Of a DNA stretch of 64,000 nt, positions 49,306-61,300 are shown in pieces; the first letter of the stretch is position 1; each line of letters begins with the position of its first letter. Where the stretch lies: contig CM054179.1 in the NCBI GenBank assembly GCA_028829895.1, positions 111,944,221 to 112,008,220 on the forward strand, in the 5' to 3' direction. The position numbers and the translations under genes were made by a program. The DNA comes from Sinotaia quadrata (lineage: Eukaryota; Mollusca; Gastropoda; Architaenioglossa; Viviparidae). The notes under the pieces are model-generated. The model was not told the origin of the DNA. It made no database searches and worked only from the letters and a program-made list of their open reading frames with translations.

Positions 49306-52300
49306 CTACAAATACATGAAAGAGAATATATGGTATTTTGTTATTATTAAAATGAAACAATAAAAATAAGAAACTGAATAGAAAAATAAACTTTACTAAT
49401 ATGTATAAATAAACGTACATATAGATTTTAACTTACAGAGGAAATAAAAACAAGAAAAATAATGTTATTGTTAATTTTTTAAAAAACGGATAAGCATGAT
49501 CTTATGTTAAAACTTTTAAAATAAAACCAAAATATTTAGAAAGAATGCTCCAGCTCAAAATGACAAATTTTGAAAGAACTAATTATTCTTTAATACTTAC
49601 ATATTGCTTTAGTTCTAAACAATAAATATCCTGCCCTACCCCAAATTCTTTTCCTGTTTCTAGCATAATTGCAATACTTATAGAGTGTTATACTGGCTAA
49701 AATACTATAAAATACTATCTGAGTGACATCAATTAAAATGTTAATATTGGCTTCTTAAAATATTTCTGAAAAAATGCAGATTCTGAAACTGGAAAATGTT
49801 ACCACTTCTATCAAATTTGAGATTAATCAATGAAGCCTTAGAATATTTTGCATCATTTGACAATATTCCAGAAGATTCCGGGAGTGAGACACTGAAAAAT
49901 CTCAGGAAACCAGCAGAACTTAGCTAAAATATTATTTCAGATGCATATACGCGTGTACAAATGAAATACACAAACTGAACACGAATATACGTGTATAAAT
50001 TAGCAATCTCATAAAAATAAATAGCCAAAAATATGATATACGTTTATAACAACCAATCAATTAGTACTTTCAAAAGAGAAAGATAAATTAAAACAACAAA
50101 TACTCACCCTTCCCAAAAATTTCTTGACATAATACCATTTTTGACCTATGTATCCGCCTGGGACCGTCTTTCTTAATGTGTTCAACAGCTGTCTCATCGT
50201 GAAGAATGGAGGAAATCTACAAAAATTATGGACTTTTTTCCAGCCTCACTTCATATCACAGTAGCATTTGCAATAATCAGGCATTCGTACAAATAAAAGA
50301 GATTTAAAAAAAAATGTTTTTCCCAAACACTTACCAGATGTCATGCTACTGGATAGAGGACATACTAAATGCATACACACCCACAATAGTCTCCAAGTTT
50401 TCAATAGACTCTTGAGAATGAAATGATACGATTGCTGATTAGTCAGAATTCACATTTATATGCAGAAATACATTTCCAAAGTACCTATTTGTAGAAAGGA
50501 AATATGTATGTGGAAACATCTGGCAAATGTTCAGGAAAAAAAAATTACTTTAAATAACAGGATGCCCACACAAGTGGAGAATAACAATGGTGAAGTGGAC
50601 GTTTTCTGTGCACATACAATTAACATATGCATGAAAGCAAGGTACAAGCAAGAGGACTGTTAGAGGGGAAACTCTTTTCTTTTCTGAAATTCCATAAGCA
50701 TGAGTGTGTGCGCTGGGAGCAAACAAAGGAATAGAAGCCAGGTTGAACATATTCCTGAGGCAGAATCAAGAAAGGGTAGAAACCAGTATAAGCATGTTAG
50801 GCCATAAGATATGGTACATTATTAGCAATACATCTGTAAGAGTCCTATGGTAGGACCCACCATTATATTGGGGTGGGTGGGGAGGGAGATAGAGAGATTA
50901 TAACAAAGGATACAATGTCAGTCTTTAATAAGTCATTTAAATTCTGCTGTCAGTCTTTAATATGTCTTTTAAATTCTGCATACCTGACAGCTGTAAGCAG
51001 TGTTCATTTCATATCTGACAGCTATAAGCATACTTCATTTCATACCTGACAGCTGTAAGCATACTTCATTTCATACCTAAACAACATTCTGACATCTCCA
51101 AGAATCAAATATTAAGAAAGATAACCTCAAAGTAAGCCTCTGAGTGTGGGCTAACTGAAAGTGACAAAAAGCAGTGCTTCTCTGGCCCTCATCCCAAGTC
51201 TTTGTCATTATATACAGATGCAAGACTGCCAGGGCAGTGCTGCTTCATAAATCTCTGGTCATGCAGGAGACCTGGTCTCCATAAGAGAAGTCTTTACAAA
51301 ATGACTGCCTGCACAGTATGGTGGTTTCAGCAACAGAAAATTTTAAATATTGATATCATGAAATGTTTTAACTCTTTGGTGTGTTGTATCCAACATATTG
51401 TGGAAACAGATCAACCATCCTTTGCTGTCTAGTCAAACGGGTTCTACTTTGGTGCTCAGAGAGAAACTTCTCTCTAGAAAACATGATGCATTCTGGAATG
51501 GCAGAATGTGATAGCAGTTTCTCCTGCAGGAGACTCCCTATCCACCAGAATGGATTCTCCACCCATTGTTTTTCAAACACAATGTGTTTGTGGGGTACAA
51601 ACCATGCAAAGATACTGTGATGAAGAGGTAAGTGGAAATGACCATAGATGTTGGCTTAATTCACTTCTCTCTCAACCAGGCTCAAACCAACTCACAAAAT
51701 GATGAAAGTGGTTGCATTTTAGACTGATCTGACAGGGAGATGAATCATCCCAGTCACAATCATGCCCAACCAAGTGTAGGTGAAGAGAGAATAGAACAGT
51801 TTCCGAGGAATGAACTGGTAACTTTAATAAGTAAGATAAAAAAAGGATTGATTGAAGCCTAGTTGCATTTGAAAATTAAATATAACTAATCAGCTAATGG
51901 TCCCTCATAATTAGCATTAAATAAAGAGATACAGCCACAAATATGCAACTGCAAAAGCACAAATTTCTGAATGGCAACTAGAGGTATATATTAAAATATA
52001 GATATAATAATACTGGAAAACTCCTAAACAACTAGAGGTATATATTAAAATATATATATAATAATACTGGAAAACTCCTAAACAACTAGAGGTATATATA
52101 AAAATGTAGATATAATAATACTGGAAAACTCCTAAAAGCAATATGTAAAACAAAGCAGTGATCTCTCAAACATACAAACATTTCTGATTGAAAATTTACA
52201 CAAGTAAAATGTATGAGAAAAATATTTTAATAAAATATTTACAAAGATTTAAATAGAAAACTGAGAAAGATTCTTTCTCAAATGATTTAATATTAATAAA

Positions 52301-55300
52301 AGTATCTTCCTTAACCTCAAATATCAGGATAAACAGTAAAGCAGTAGCATGACTGATAGCAGATGTGTATAAATAGCAGGATATATAGCAAAGCAATAGC
52401 ATGACTGATTTAGAGGATCTGTATAAGGCCCCCTGAATATTGGCAAACTAGTGTAATGGATGCCTCGAACATTGCGCACAAAAAAAAAAGCCCCAGGTCT
52501 GGACTTTTTCAGACCTTACCAGAAACAAGAAAGAGGTGGGTGTGGGATGGGATGGATGTTAGAACATTTGAGAATTGACATTTTTCTGAGGCTTGAGGAA
52601 GTACCGTAACTTAGTGACTTAGAAGACTTGACTCCAAGTAAATCTGAAAGATGTATACACCAAGATCAGACAGTGTCCATCTAGGTTACAGTGATCCACA
52701 ATTTGCTAGATTTCATTGTGTGATGTTAGGAAGTATAAACAGTTGTAAAAAAAAATATTATTATGATTATTATTATCATCATCTTGGTCTGCTTTGCTTC
52801 CAGTGCCAGGACAAAGCCTAATCCATGAGCAGCATGATACCTAAGTTAGAGCTCTGAAGAAAAATTAACTAGCAAAATCAACACTTTCATGCTACATACC
52901 TGATCACAGCCAATAGCCATCACAAACAGTCCAAACAAAACAGACTCAACCAGAAGCACAATGGAATGGATACTGAAAAAGATAAAATAAAACTTGCTAA
53001 AAATAATTAAAAACATTTCACTGCAATTGTTAAAATATGTAATTCTATTTTGTGGTGGTGTTATATCTACACACTTCAACATTTTTCAAATCATAGAAAA
53101 TAATATTAAAGGACAGCAATTTATTGTTTCTTTCTCATTTTCTCTACTTTAAAAAATAAAATGAAGTGAGCAGTGCATTGGTTTTAACTTTGACTAATAA
53201 CAACACATATCATTTATCATAAGAGAAGTGAAAAGATTTATGTATACAATGGAAATTCAAATTATTATCTTATCTAATTCTATCTTCTGTTTATTATTAT
53301 TTTTAAGGCATAAACTGCAATAACATTTCTAATTGCATGCAACTTGCACTAAAATGCCATGCAATATTCAGTGTACTTATTAGTGAGCAATACAATCAGT
53401 GTTAATGCATGTTCAAAATCTTGGATAATAAATGAATAAATATAAATAAAAACATTCAAAGACAATTTAGTAAAATACTCAAAATTTAATCAAAACTCAA
53501 AACTTAACAAAACACTCACCACTTAATGAATACTCACAATTAATAAGATGTGTGCAAATTTTATTGAAATACTCACACCTTAAAAAATACTCACAATTAA
53601 ATAAAATATGCAAAACTTATTGAAATACTTACAGCTTAGCATGCTTGGTTTCAGTTTTTATACCAGGGTCCAATATCCAGGTAGAAATCACAATTGTAAT
53701 GGCATAAGCACTGGCTAGACCTTTAGAGAAAAGAAGGAAAGGGAAGAAATTTTTTTTAAAAATACAGTCACACACTGATGATTAATGCTATAAAAAATGT
53801 TAAATGCTCATTAAAGTCATCACTGAATTAACTGTTGGTTAATGTTCCAATAAATTGGAATGTTGTTTTAATTCACAAAATGAAATAGTTAATGTCACAA
53901 CAAAATGAAAATCATTAATCAGCAACTCTCAAAATACAGTAAAATGATTAATGTCACAACCAAGTGAAAGTCAATAACTCTCACAATACAGTAAAATGAT
54001 TAATGTCACAAACAAGGTGAAATGCTGGTTATTTGTCACAATAACTGAATACAGTTAAATACCAGTTTGCTATCATAAGGGTTAATATTGCTCTGATAGG
54101 GTGCAGACTGAGTTGTGAGGTAATGTGACCATCAGGCTGTGGCTGAGTAAATTTGCCTGACCTATTTCTAAACTTAGCTATTATATAATTTGTTAAATGT
54201 CAATGTGACATGACTTTCAGGTACTGCACATGATGATATTTTTGTAGGTACCAGAGTTAAAATAACAACTCAGGTAAAGGATATGTTAGAACTTGCTGAT
54301 GCAATCCAAACCAGTTTGATGCAGATGAGTAGTTTTTCCGACTAACAGTCTCATGCTTGCTCATAACAATTTCATCCAAAGGGGGTACAATCAAAGTTAC
54401 TTTGTTGAAGAAAGTTCTATATTCTAATCACTTTGATTTTGAAATAACTCAAGTTTGGTCATAAAAGCGATCATTAGGTTATGGTAAGTTAAATGACTGA
54501 TAAAGAAAGAATGGACTTAGAAATACTTCATACATGTTTGCTATTGATCTATAATTTGAACTGGAGAATGCTTTATGAAAATGAACCATTATTTCTATGT
54601 TCACTCATTTAATTAAGTTGTATATTATACTTGTGAATTTTGATCGATGCTATATTTCTTATTCTGCATGTGTATCAGGTTAATGAATATCACTGCAGGA
54701 TAAGATGAGAATGTTTGTAAGAAAGGAGTTTAGAGATGAAATATACCTGAATGGCTTGTCATTTCTGAATTACCAATGATGGACCCATATTACTACAAAT
54801 TTTATCTCTCTGGGTGGTATATTTGTCTCAGTGATAATCAAATACATAACATAATTGGTAATAAATAAACAAAAAGTGATAGTCCACAAAGTTTACAAGC
54901 CATGATGACTTTCACTTTTCAGACTCAATGTCACTCGATTCACTCAAACTTGAAAATAAAATATCATACCTCCTATCAATGTCTCCACCACATCCCTGTA
55001 CTTAAAACGTTTTTTTTTTCATCAAATCAAAAGATATAACCTGACAAATCTGACAAAATATATGAAAATATTCCATAAAAGTGAATCTTCAGCCATAATA
55101 AGCAGAGTCAAAGAAATAGAAGTTTTCCTTGCAAAGAATTTGAAATGATTTGTATCAAGAGAATTCAAATGCATGTGCATGATTTCAAGAATTATATACT
55201 TTTTCTTTTTCAATCTCCCTCTCACCACCTCCCCTTTGCAAAATAAGCATTTATTCTAGTACACCCTGTCATCAGTTATCATGGTTGTAAGCATTTATTC

Positions 55301-58300
55301 TAGTACACCCTGTCATCAGCTATCATGGTTGTAAGCATTTATTCTAGTACACCCTATCATCAGCTATCATGGTTGTAAGCATTTATTCTAGTAGACCCTG
55401 TCATCAGCTATCATGGTTGTAAGTGAATGACAATGGTGGTTAAAAGGATTAAGTGTGTTGGTTTCATTGCATACATGGTGATATGAGGATTTATAGCCTA
55501 CTATTTGGATTCCATTTTATTTTAATTTTATTGTAATTGACTGGTGATGAAAAAGCTGCATTAAATTTGGATCCTCACAAGAACTGATAATTTATTTAAA
55601 AAGGTCTTGACATGCTGCTAAATAAGCATGGATGAAATCATATTTATAAGCATAACTATTAAAACAAGCAAGGTTAATAAATTCATACTACATCACACCT
55701 GAGAAAATACCTGTCAAATGAACAAGGAAAACCATGTGCTGGAGTGAGTGCAGTTGTAAAATCATACTGTTTTTATAAGCTTTTCACCCCACCCAACCCT
55801 GAACCAGCTTTCATAATATACAGGGCAAATAGGAACAAGAGTAGGACAGAAAGTCTTAGTTTGGAGTATATGGAGACCAAGCGTATTAGATATTATAGAT
55901 AAGAAAAGCTCAGGGCTATGGAAATAAATTTAGAGTAAAATAAAGAGACAGTGAACATTAGATATGTTTTAGCTGTACAATAAAAAGCAAAGCATACAGA
56001 AGGTGCAATAATTAGATTACAATGGCCTTAAGTTTAGAGGTAAATACATTTGCTTTAACAAATTGTATACTCCCTTGAAAAGTGGAGATGGGCTCTTGTT
56101 GTTTGATGAATTCTGTCTCTGCGTATTGTGCTTTACAAAACAAATGATTGCTATCAGTAAAAAAATATCTGTGGTGGTGTGGCTGAATGTCTCTTTATGA
56201 CATCATAATCTATCTAAAATTTGTTCTCTAACATGCGTGCTCATTATTTGGCTTAATAAATTAAAAACTTTGAAAGAATCTTCTTACCAACATAAAAAAG
56301 AAACTGGATGAAGAACTTTTGGTTGAGCTCTCCAACACAATTGTTTATCCTGCAAGAAAGACACAATGAATTAACATGACAGATTATTTATCCTGCAATA
56401 AAGTCATAAATATAAAATGAATATATTTAACATAAGATTTCAATGAATTAACAGGGCATATTATTTATCCTGCAAGAAAGTCATAAATATCAAGTGAATA
56501 TAATTAAAACATAAGATTTCAATGAATTAACAGGACATTATTTATCCTGCAAGAAAGTCATAAATATAAAATGAATATATTTGACATAAGATTTCAATGA
56601 ATTAACAGGACATATTATTTGTCCTGCAAGAAAGACACAAATATAAAATGAATACAAATACAATTAACATAAGATTTTAATGAATTAATAGGGCAGATTA
56701 TTTATCCTGCAAGAGAAAAACCAAAATCGATGGGAATATAATAAAATAAGATTTCAATGAATTAAAAGGACATAATTACTGAATGTTATGCACAATAAAT
56801 AGATAATATTTTTGAAAAATTAAAATATATTAATTCCTATTTTTCAAGGGGAGACATTACAACAAATTAAAAATACCTGTATGAAAATAAAAACTAATAG
56901 TGTTTTGAAGTTATATAATGCATTGATTTGACAGAATTAAAAAAAAGTGTTAATTTGGTTTTCTCGCTTTTGTTGGGATGAACTATTATATATCATAAAT
57001 TATCTTGTCTGCTACAATTTTTTTTTTAATGGTGATCTTATCAACAAGAACTTTGACTTTTCCTACCAAAATATAATTTCTTTAATTTGGTGAATATTTA
57101 ATCTTTGTCAGAATGTTTAAAAGAACTATAAGCACTTACATATCTGTTGTTTGATTTTGACAAATAATGAATATATAAGGGAGACAGACAGACAGACAAA
57201 CATACAGATTGAAAGATAGATATATAAATCAGATTGACATGGTGTGCTATTGCACATTTTGTAACATGTTTTATTTTGTATTGTTTTAGTATTGTAAAGC
57301 ACTCAGAACTTGTATTAAAGACTAAGCACTCTTATGTTACCACTATTATCATTACTGTTTATACATTATCTGGAGTCCCCTTCATGTACTTTGTATGAAT
57401 TGGATTAAAATAATAAATATTAACTTTATTACAATTACAAAATATTTTATAAAAACATATTATTTTTTCTATTATTTAATAGGGAATTGCATTTTTTACT
57501 TTTATAATGTAATTTTTAATAGGAAGTTCATTAATGATACAACAATATGTGGATTTCAAATGTGATTGACAATGTGTTGAAACCAATTTTTTTCAACTAT
57601 GTTTAATATATATTAAGTGTAATATTTGTAAAGCCAAGACCCTGAAAATATAATTGCTTGATTAAGTTTTATCACTAAATGAAATGTGTGTAGAAAATAC
57701 ATTTTTAATGAAAATAAGCTGCTGGAGACCATGGCCATCTTAACAGCAATATAGAACCATCGGCAAGCTGTGCACTGGGGCCCTACCTAAACAACCACTC
57801 ATAGGAATAAAAATTGACAGCAAGTCACAACATACATTGATTAGCATGAGGACTCTGGGCATCTGCCCAGTATGCCCATGCGTTAAGATGACCTTCAGCT
57901 CAATTGTTACAGTTTGTTGAAAGCATAGCACTATTCTTTTCTAGTTGACTCTTCAACCCCAAAACACTACAGAAAATCATGTTTAAAAAAAGTAAGATAT
58001 ATTATTAATTAAATAATAAGACAGTCTTAAGAAACTGAGCATAAAATAAATGCTATTATAAAACAAAACTAAAGTGTGCTTCGTATATAGTTTTAAATTG
58101 GTTTGAAATAGAGTATGGTTGTTGCAAAGAAATAAAGAATCACTTAGTGCTAAACTAAAATTAAAAACTTTTTATCATAGTAAGGTTTATTTAGTTACAA
58201 CATTAGAAATGAACATTAATCATATTAATTACTATTAGGAAAGATAATATAATAGTGTAATCAAGTGGCCTACATACAAACAGAAAAGAAAGGTAACATT

Positions 58301-61300
58301 TCACAATGGTTTAACTTAAATGATTCTGGTACTAAAGAACAAATTTAAATTTCAAACTGACCAAGGGCAGTGGTGATCCATTCGACGAACACAGCGACGA
58401 CAGATGCGACAGTGGTGTGCACGAGGAGGTCTGTATGTTTCGCACTTCATGCACACAGTCCAACCATCAGCCTACACCAAGATTACAAGTAAGCTTTCAG
58501 TCAATATGTGCCAGGGTGACTGTATAAACCTTTTCTTCTTAACTTTTAGAAACATAACACTTCTTTATAATATTTCTTCTTCTAGACAAATGCTTGCAAA
58601 GCATAGCAATTTTTGAAAAGCTGTCTTATATAGTTATAGACAAAATCTTTTAAAACCATAACAATCCTTTATACACTTTTTCTTCAAGACAAAAACTTTT
58701 TAAAAACAACAGTTTATCTGTTACTTTCCTTAAGCAATACTATTACACTACAATTCTCAAGAAATCACAAATAAATAATTAAAATAAAAGATATCATGAA
58801 ACTGTATAATTTTTAGGATTCACAATGTTTATTTATCTTTCAAGTTTATAAGTTACTTATCAAAGATACAACAATTAAAATTCAATGTGAGTGCTTGTCT
58901 GGTGTAACTATTGCATTTGCATTCAAAGAGATTACAAAGTATACAATACACAAGCATCTTTTTGTAGATAAACTAAATGGAAATGATACATTCAGGATCT
59001 AATTTTAAATTTTATATTTAAAAAAAAATGCCTTTCAGTAATCCAGTTAATCTGGTATGTGACTGTTCATCGTGGCCAAAGTAGAAAATGAATGACAATT
59101 TTGGCCAATAGCAGATATCCACATGCTTAGTGACAGCCAGCTAGAACTAAGGTTATACAATCACATATATTTCTTTGAATAATTCAGGACCCTTTTTGTT
59201 GAGCTGTTAAAAACATCAGTTTGAGATTTAGGCTACCCTTTGCTAAAACAGAAAATGCTGAGCTGTATAATAGCTGTCTAGCACCAGCAAACCATTTCAT
59301 CAACACTCCCTCTACTTTTTCTGTGTATACAGAACATTTTCCTTTGTGTGTGGAACTGGCAGTTGAGCTTGCTACCAAAACTTGTGCACGGAATTTTGAA
59401 ACTGCTGCATGACATTTTCTAATAAGCTGCATGGCTAAACACCTTAGAGGGAACATTGTACAGAATATATTTTTCCTAAACTATCCTTCATTTGTTTTCC
59501 AAAACATCTTAAAACGCAAAAGTGCATCTTTCAAGTTTAAAGCAGCTCTGTAATTCTTATGCTATGCAGGCAGCATATAATTGCATAAAAGAAACAAAGA
59601 AAATATTTTTAGAGTTTCATTTCAATTAAATTAAAATTGATTAAATTAAGGTCCAAAACAGCAAAACAGTGCAGGCATCTTGGTTATGCCCAAGTATCTA
59701 TCCATCATTTGTACCGTTTCTTTTGGTGGCTGTCCTGAGTGCATGTCTGAAAAGTCCATGCTTGCTGATGGTAGAGGCACAACTCCAGGGTCAGACAACA
59801 CAGCCCGCAAATGGGAAACAACTAGGAGGAATACAATTGTATTGAATATGACCACATGAACACAGCCCCAAAGCCTGCAATCACAGCAGAGATTACAATG
59901 GTGTTAACATCTGCTGATATCAAACAGCAGAAAACATCAGAATTATTTATCACAATATAAAAATTCATTTATTAAGAAATTGCAATTTATTCATAACATT
60001 GCTACATATTTGAAAATGCATGTGCAGTCATACTCAAACCCACATCACCAATGAACACATTAGTTATATTGAAATCATTGCTAAACATCTCCTAGTTATT
60101 ATTAAAGGTATCTGTTATAAAGTCATACAAAGGTAATACAATTAATCATTGCACATATTCATCAAGAATGTTCATTATCTTGTAAATGTATAAAGCCCAT
60201 TTATTGCCATGAAAGTGTGCACATCAGATTCAGAATGCATACAATGATACATATAATTATCAAATCTAGTCTGAATAATTACTATTTTTCAAAGAATGTA
60301 TTCATTTTTATTCACTTTAAAAAGGTTATTATAGCAATTTAAGGTTATAATATAATATAACAATGAGGCCATTCTTTCACAATATTTAAATTAAATCACC
60401 AATTTATTATTTTACAGCTTCCATTTTGTTGTTCAATGCTGAAAAAGTTTATGTAGAAAAGACTAAGATTCTTAAAGTAAATATTTTAAAAGGTGTATGT
60501 GTTTGTGAGAGAGAGAGGAATCAATAAACTTAAAACTCTTATAATTATACAGTACAATTTATACATAGATTATATATGTCATATAATCATTTGTTTACAT
60601 AGTTAAATAATAATTGTTAATAGTGCATATAATGATAATCGATATATATACTTTTTGTACAGAGGTGAGCCTGTTTTGGTATTTTGGCTTTCTTTGTTTA
60701 GTTTGTTGTTTGTTTGTTTTTTATGCTTTGGCTTGGCTTTATTTGGTACTTAGAATTTGTGGCATTTTTTTTTTCAACAGTTACTGAGTTAGTCTTTTCC
60801 ATTTTAAAGTACAATTTCCTTGAAAATGTTTGTTTCAAAACATCTATAGTATGTTATTGTTAATAGTAATATCATCATATTCAAGTTTAATAAATGTATT
60901 AATATTATTACTTCAATAATAAATCTATGAAAAACAAGGAGTAATTTTTAATTAAAGAATAACTTATTTATGGAAAGTGCTTCCAACCTGATTTCAAGAA
61001 GAAAATATTAAACCATTCAACTTACAAATTAAAAAAAGAATTTTTAAAATTCCTCCACCTCTATTGCATAATGTAATTAATAACAAACCATGCTTATAAG
61101 CAGTTAATATAAAAGAAGAAAAGATCATATTGTCTTCTTCCATCAAGTACCAGTACTTACACTTGAGAGAGTAAATAGGATACTATATTATATATATATA
61201 CACCCCATATCTATCTTATTACTTAGTCTTATTTCCCTTACCCACACATGAAAATGCAACTGCTTCCCCCCTCTATGTACTAAATGAATGGCCCCTTATA

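Larger units (their letters stand above)
50217..52899 (-). other. ZDHHC intron 6
   Basis: 2.7 kb with arrays at 50950 and 51970 and a CCAGACCT-type fragment near 52495. A GC-richer block at 51180-51720 is open in overlapping frames on both strands, but none resembles a known protein. Confidence 0.7.
53721..56287 (-). other. ZDHHC intron 4
   Basis: 2.6 kb with the 53790 array, the dispersed repeat shared with APP and the 44-bp array at 55245. No gene. Confidence 0.7.

Noticed and set aside
51202..51702. Cluster of overlapping frames on both strands in ZDHHC intron 6
   Set aside because: Short, mutually exclusive frames with no family resemblance; best explained by locally higher GC.
51917..52153. 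Minus-strand frame with three [10 protein letters not shown] repeats
   Set aside because: Translation of a 56-bp tandem repeat inside a ZDHHC intron.
59184..59456. 90-codon minus-strand frame
   Set aside because: Lies in a ZDHHC intron, does not match the protein family in phase or content, and overlaps a probable repeat terminus.
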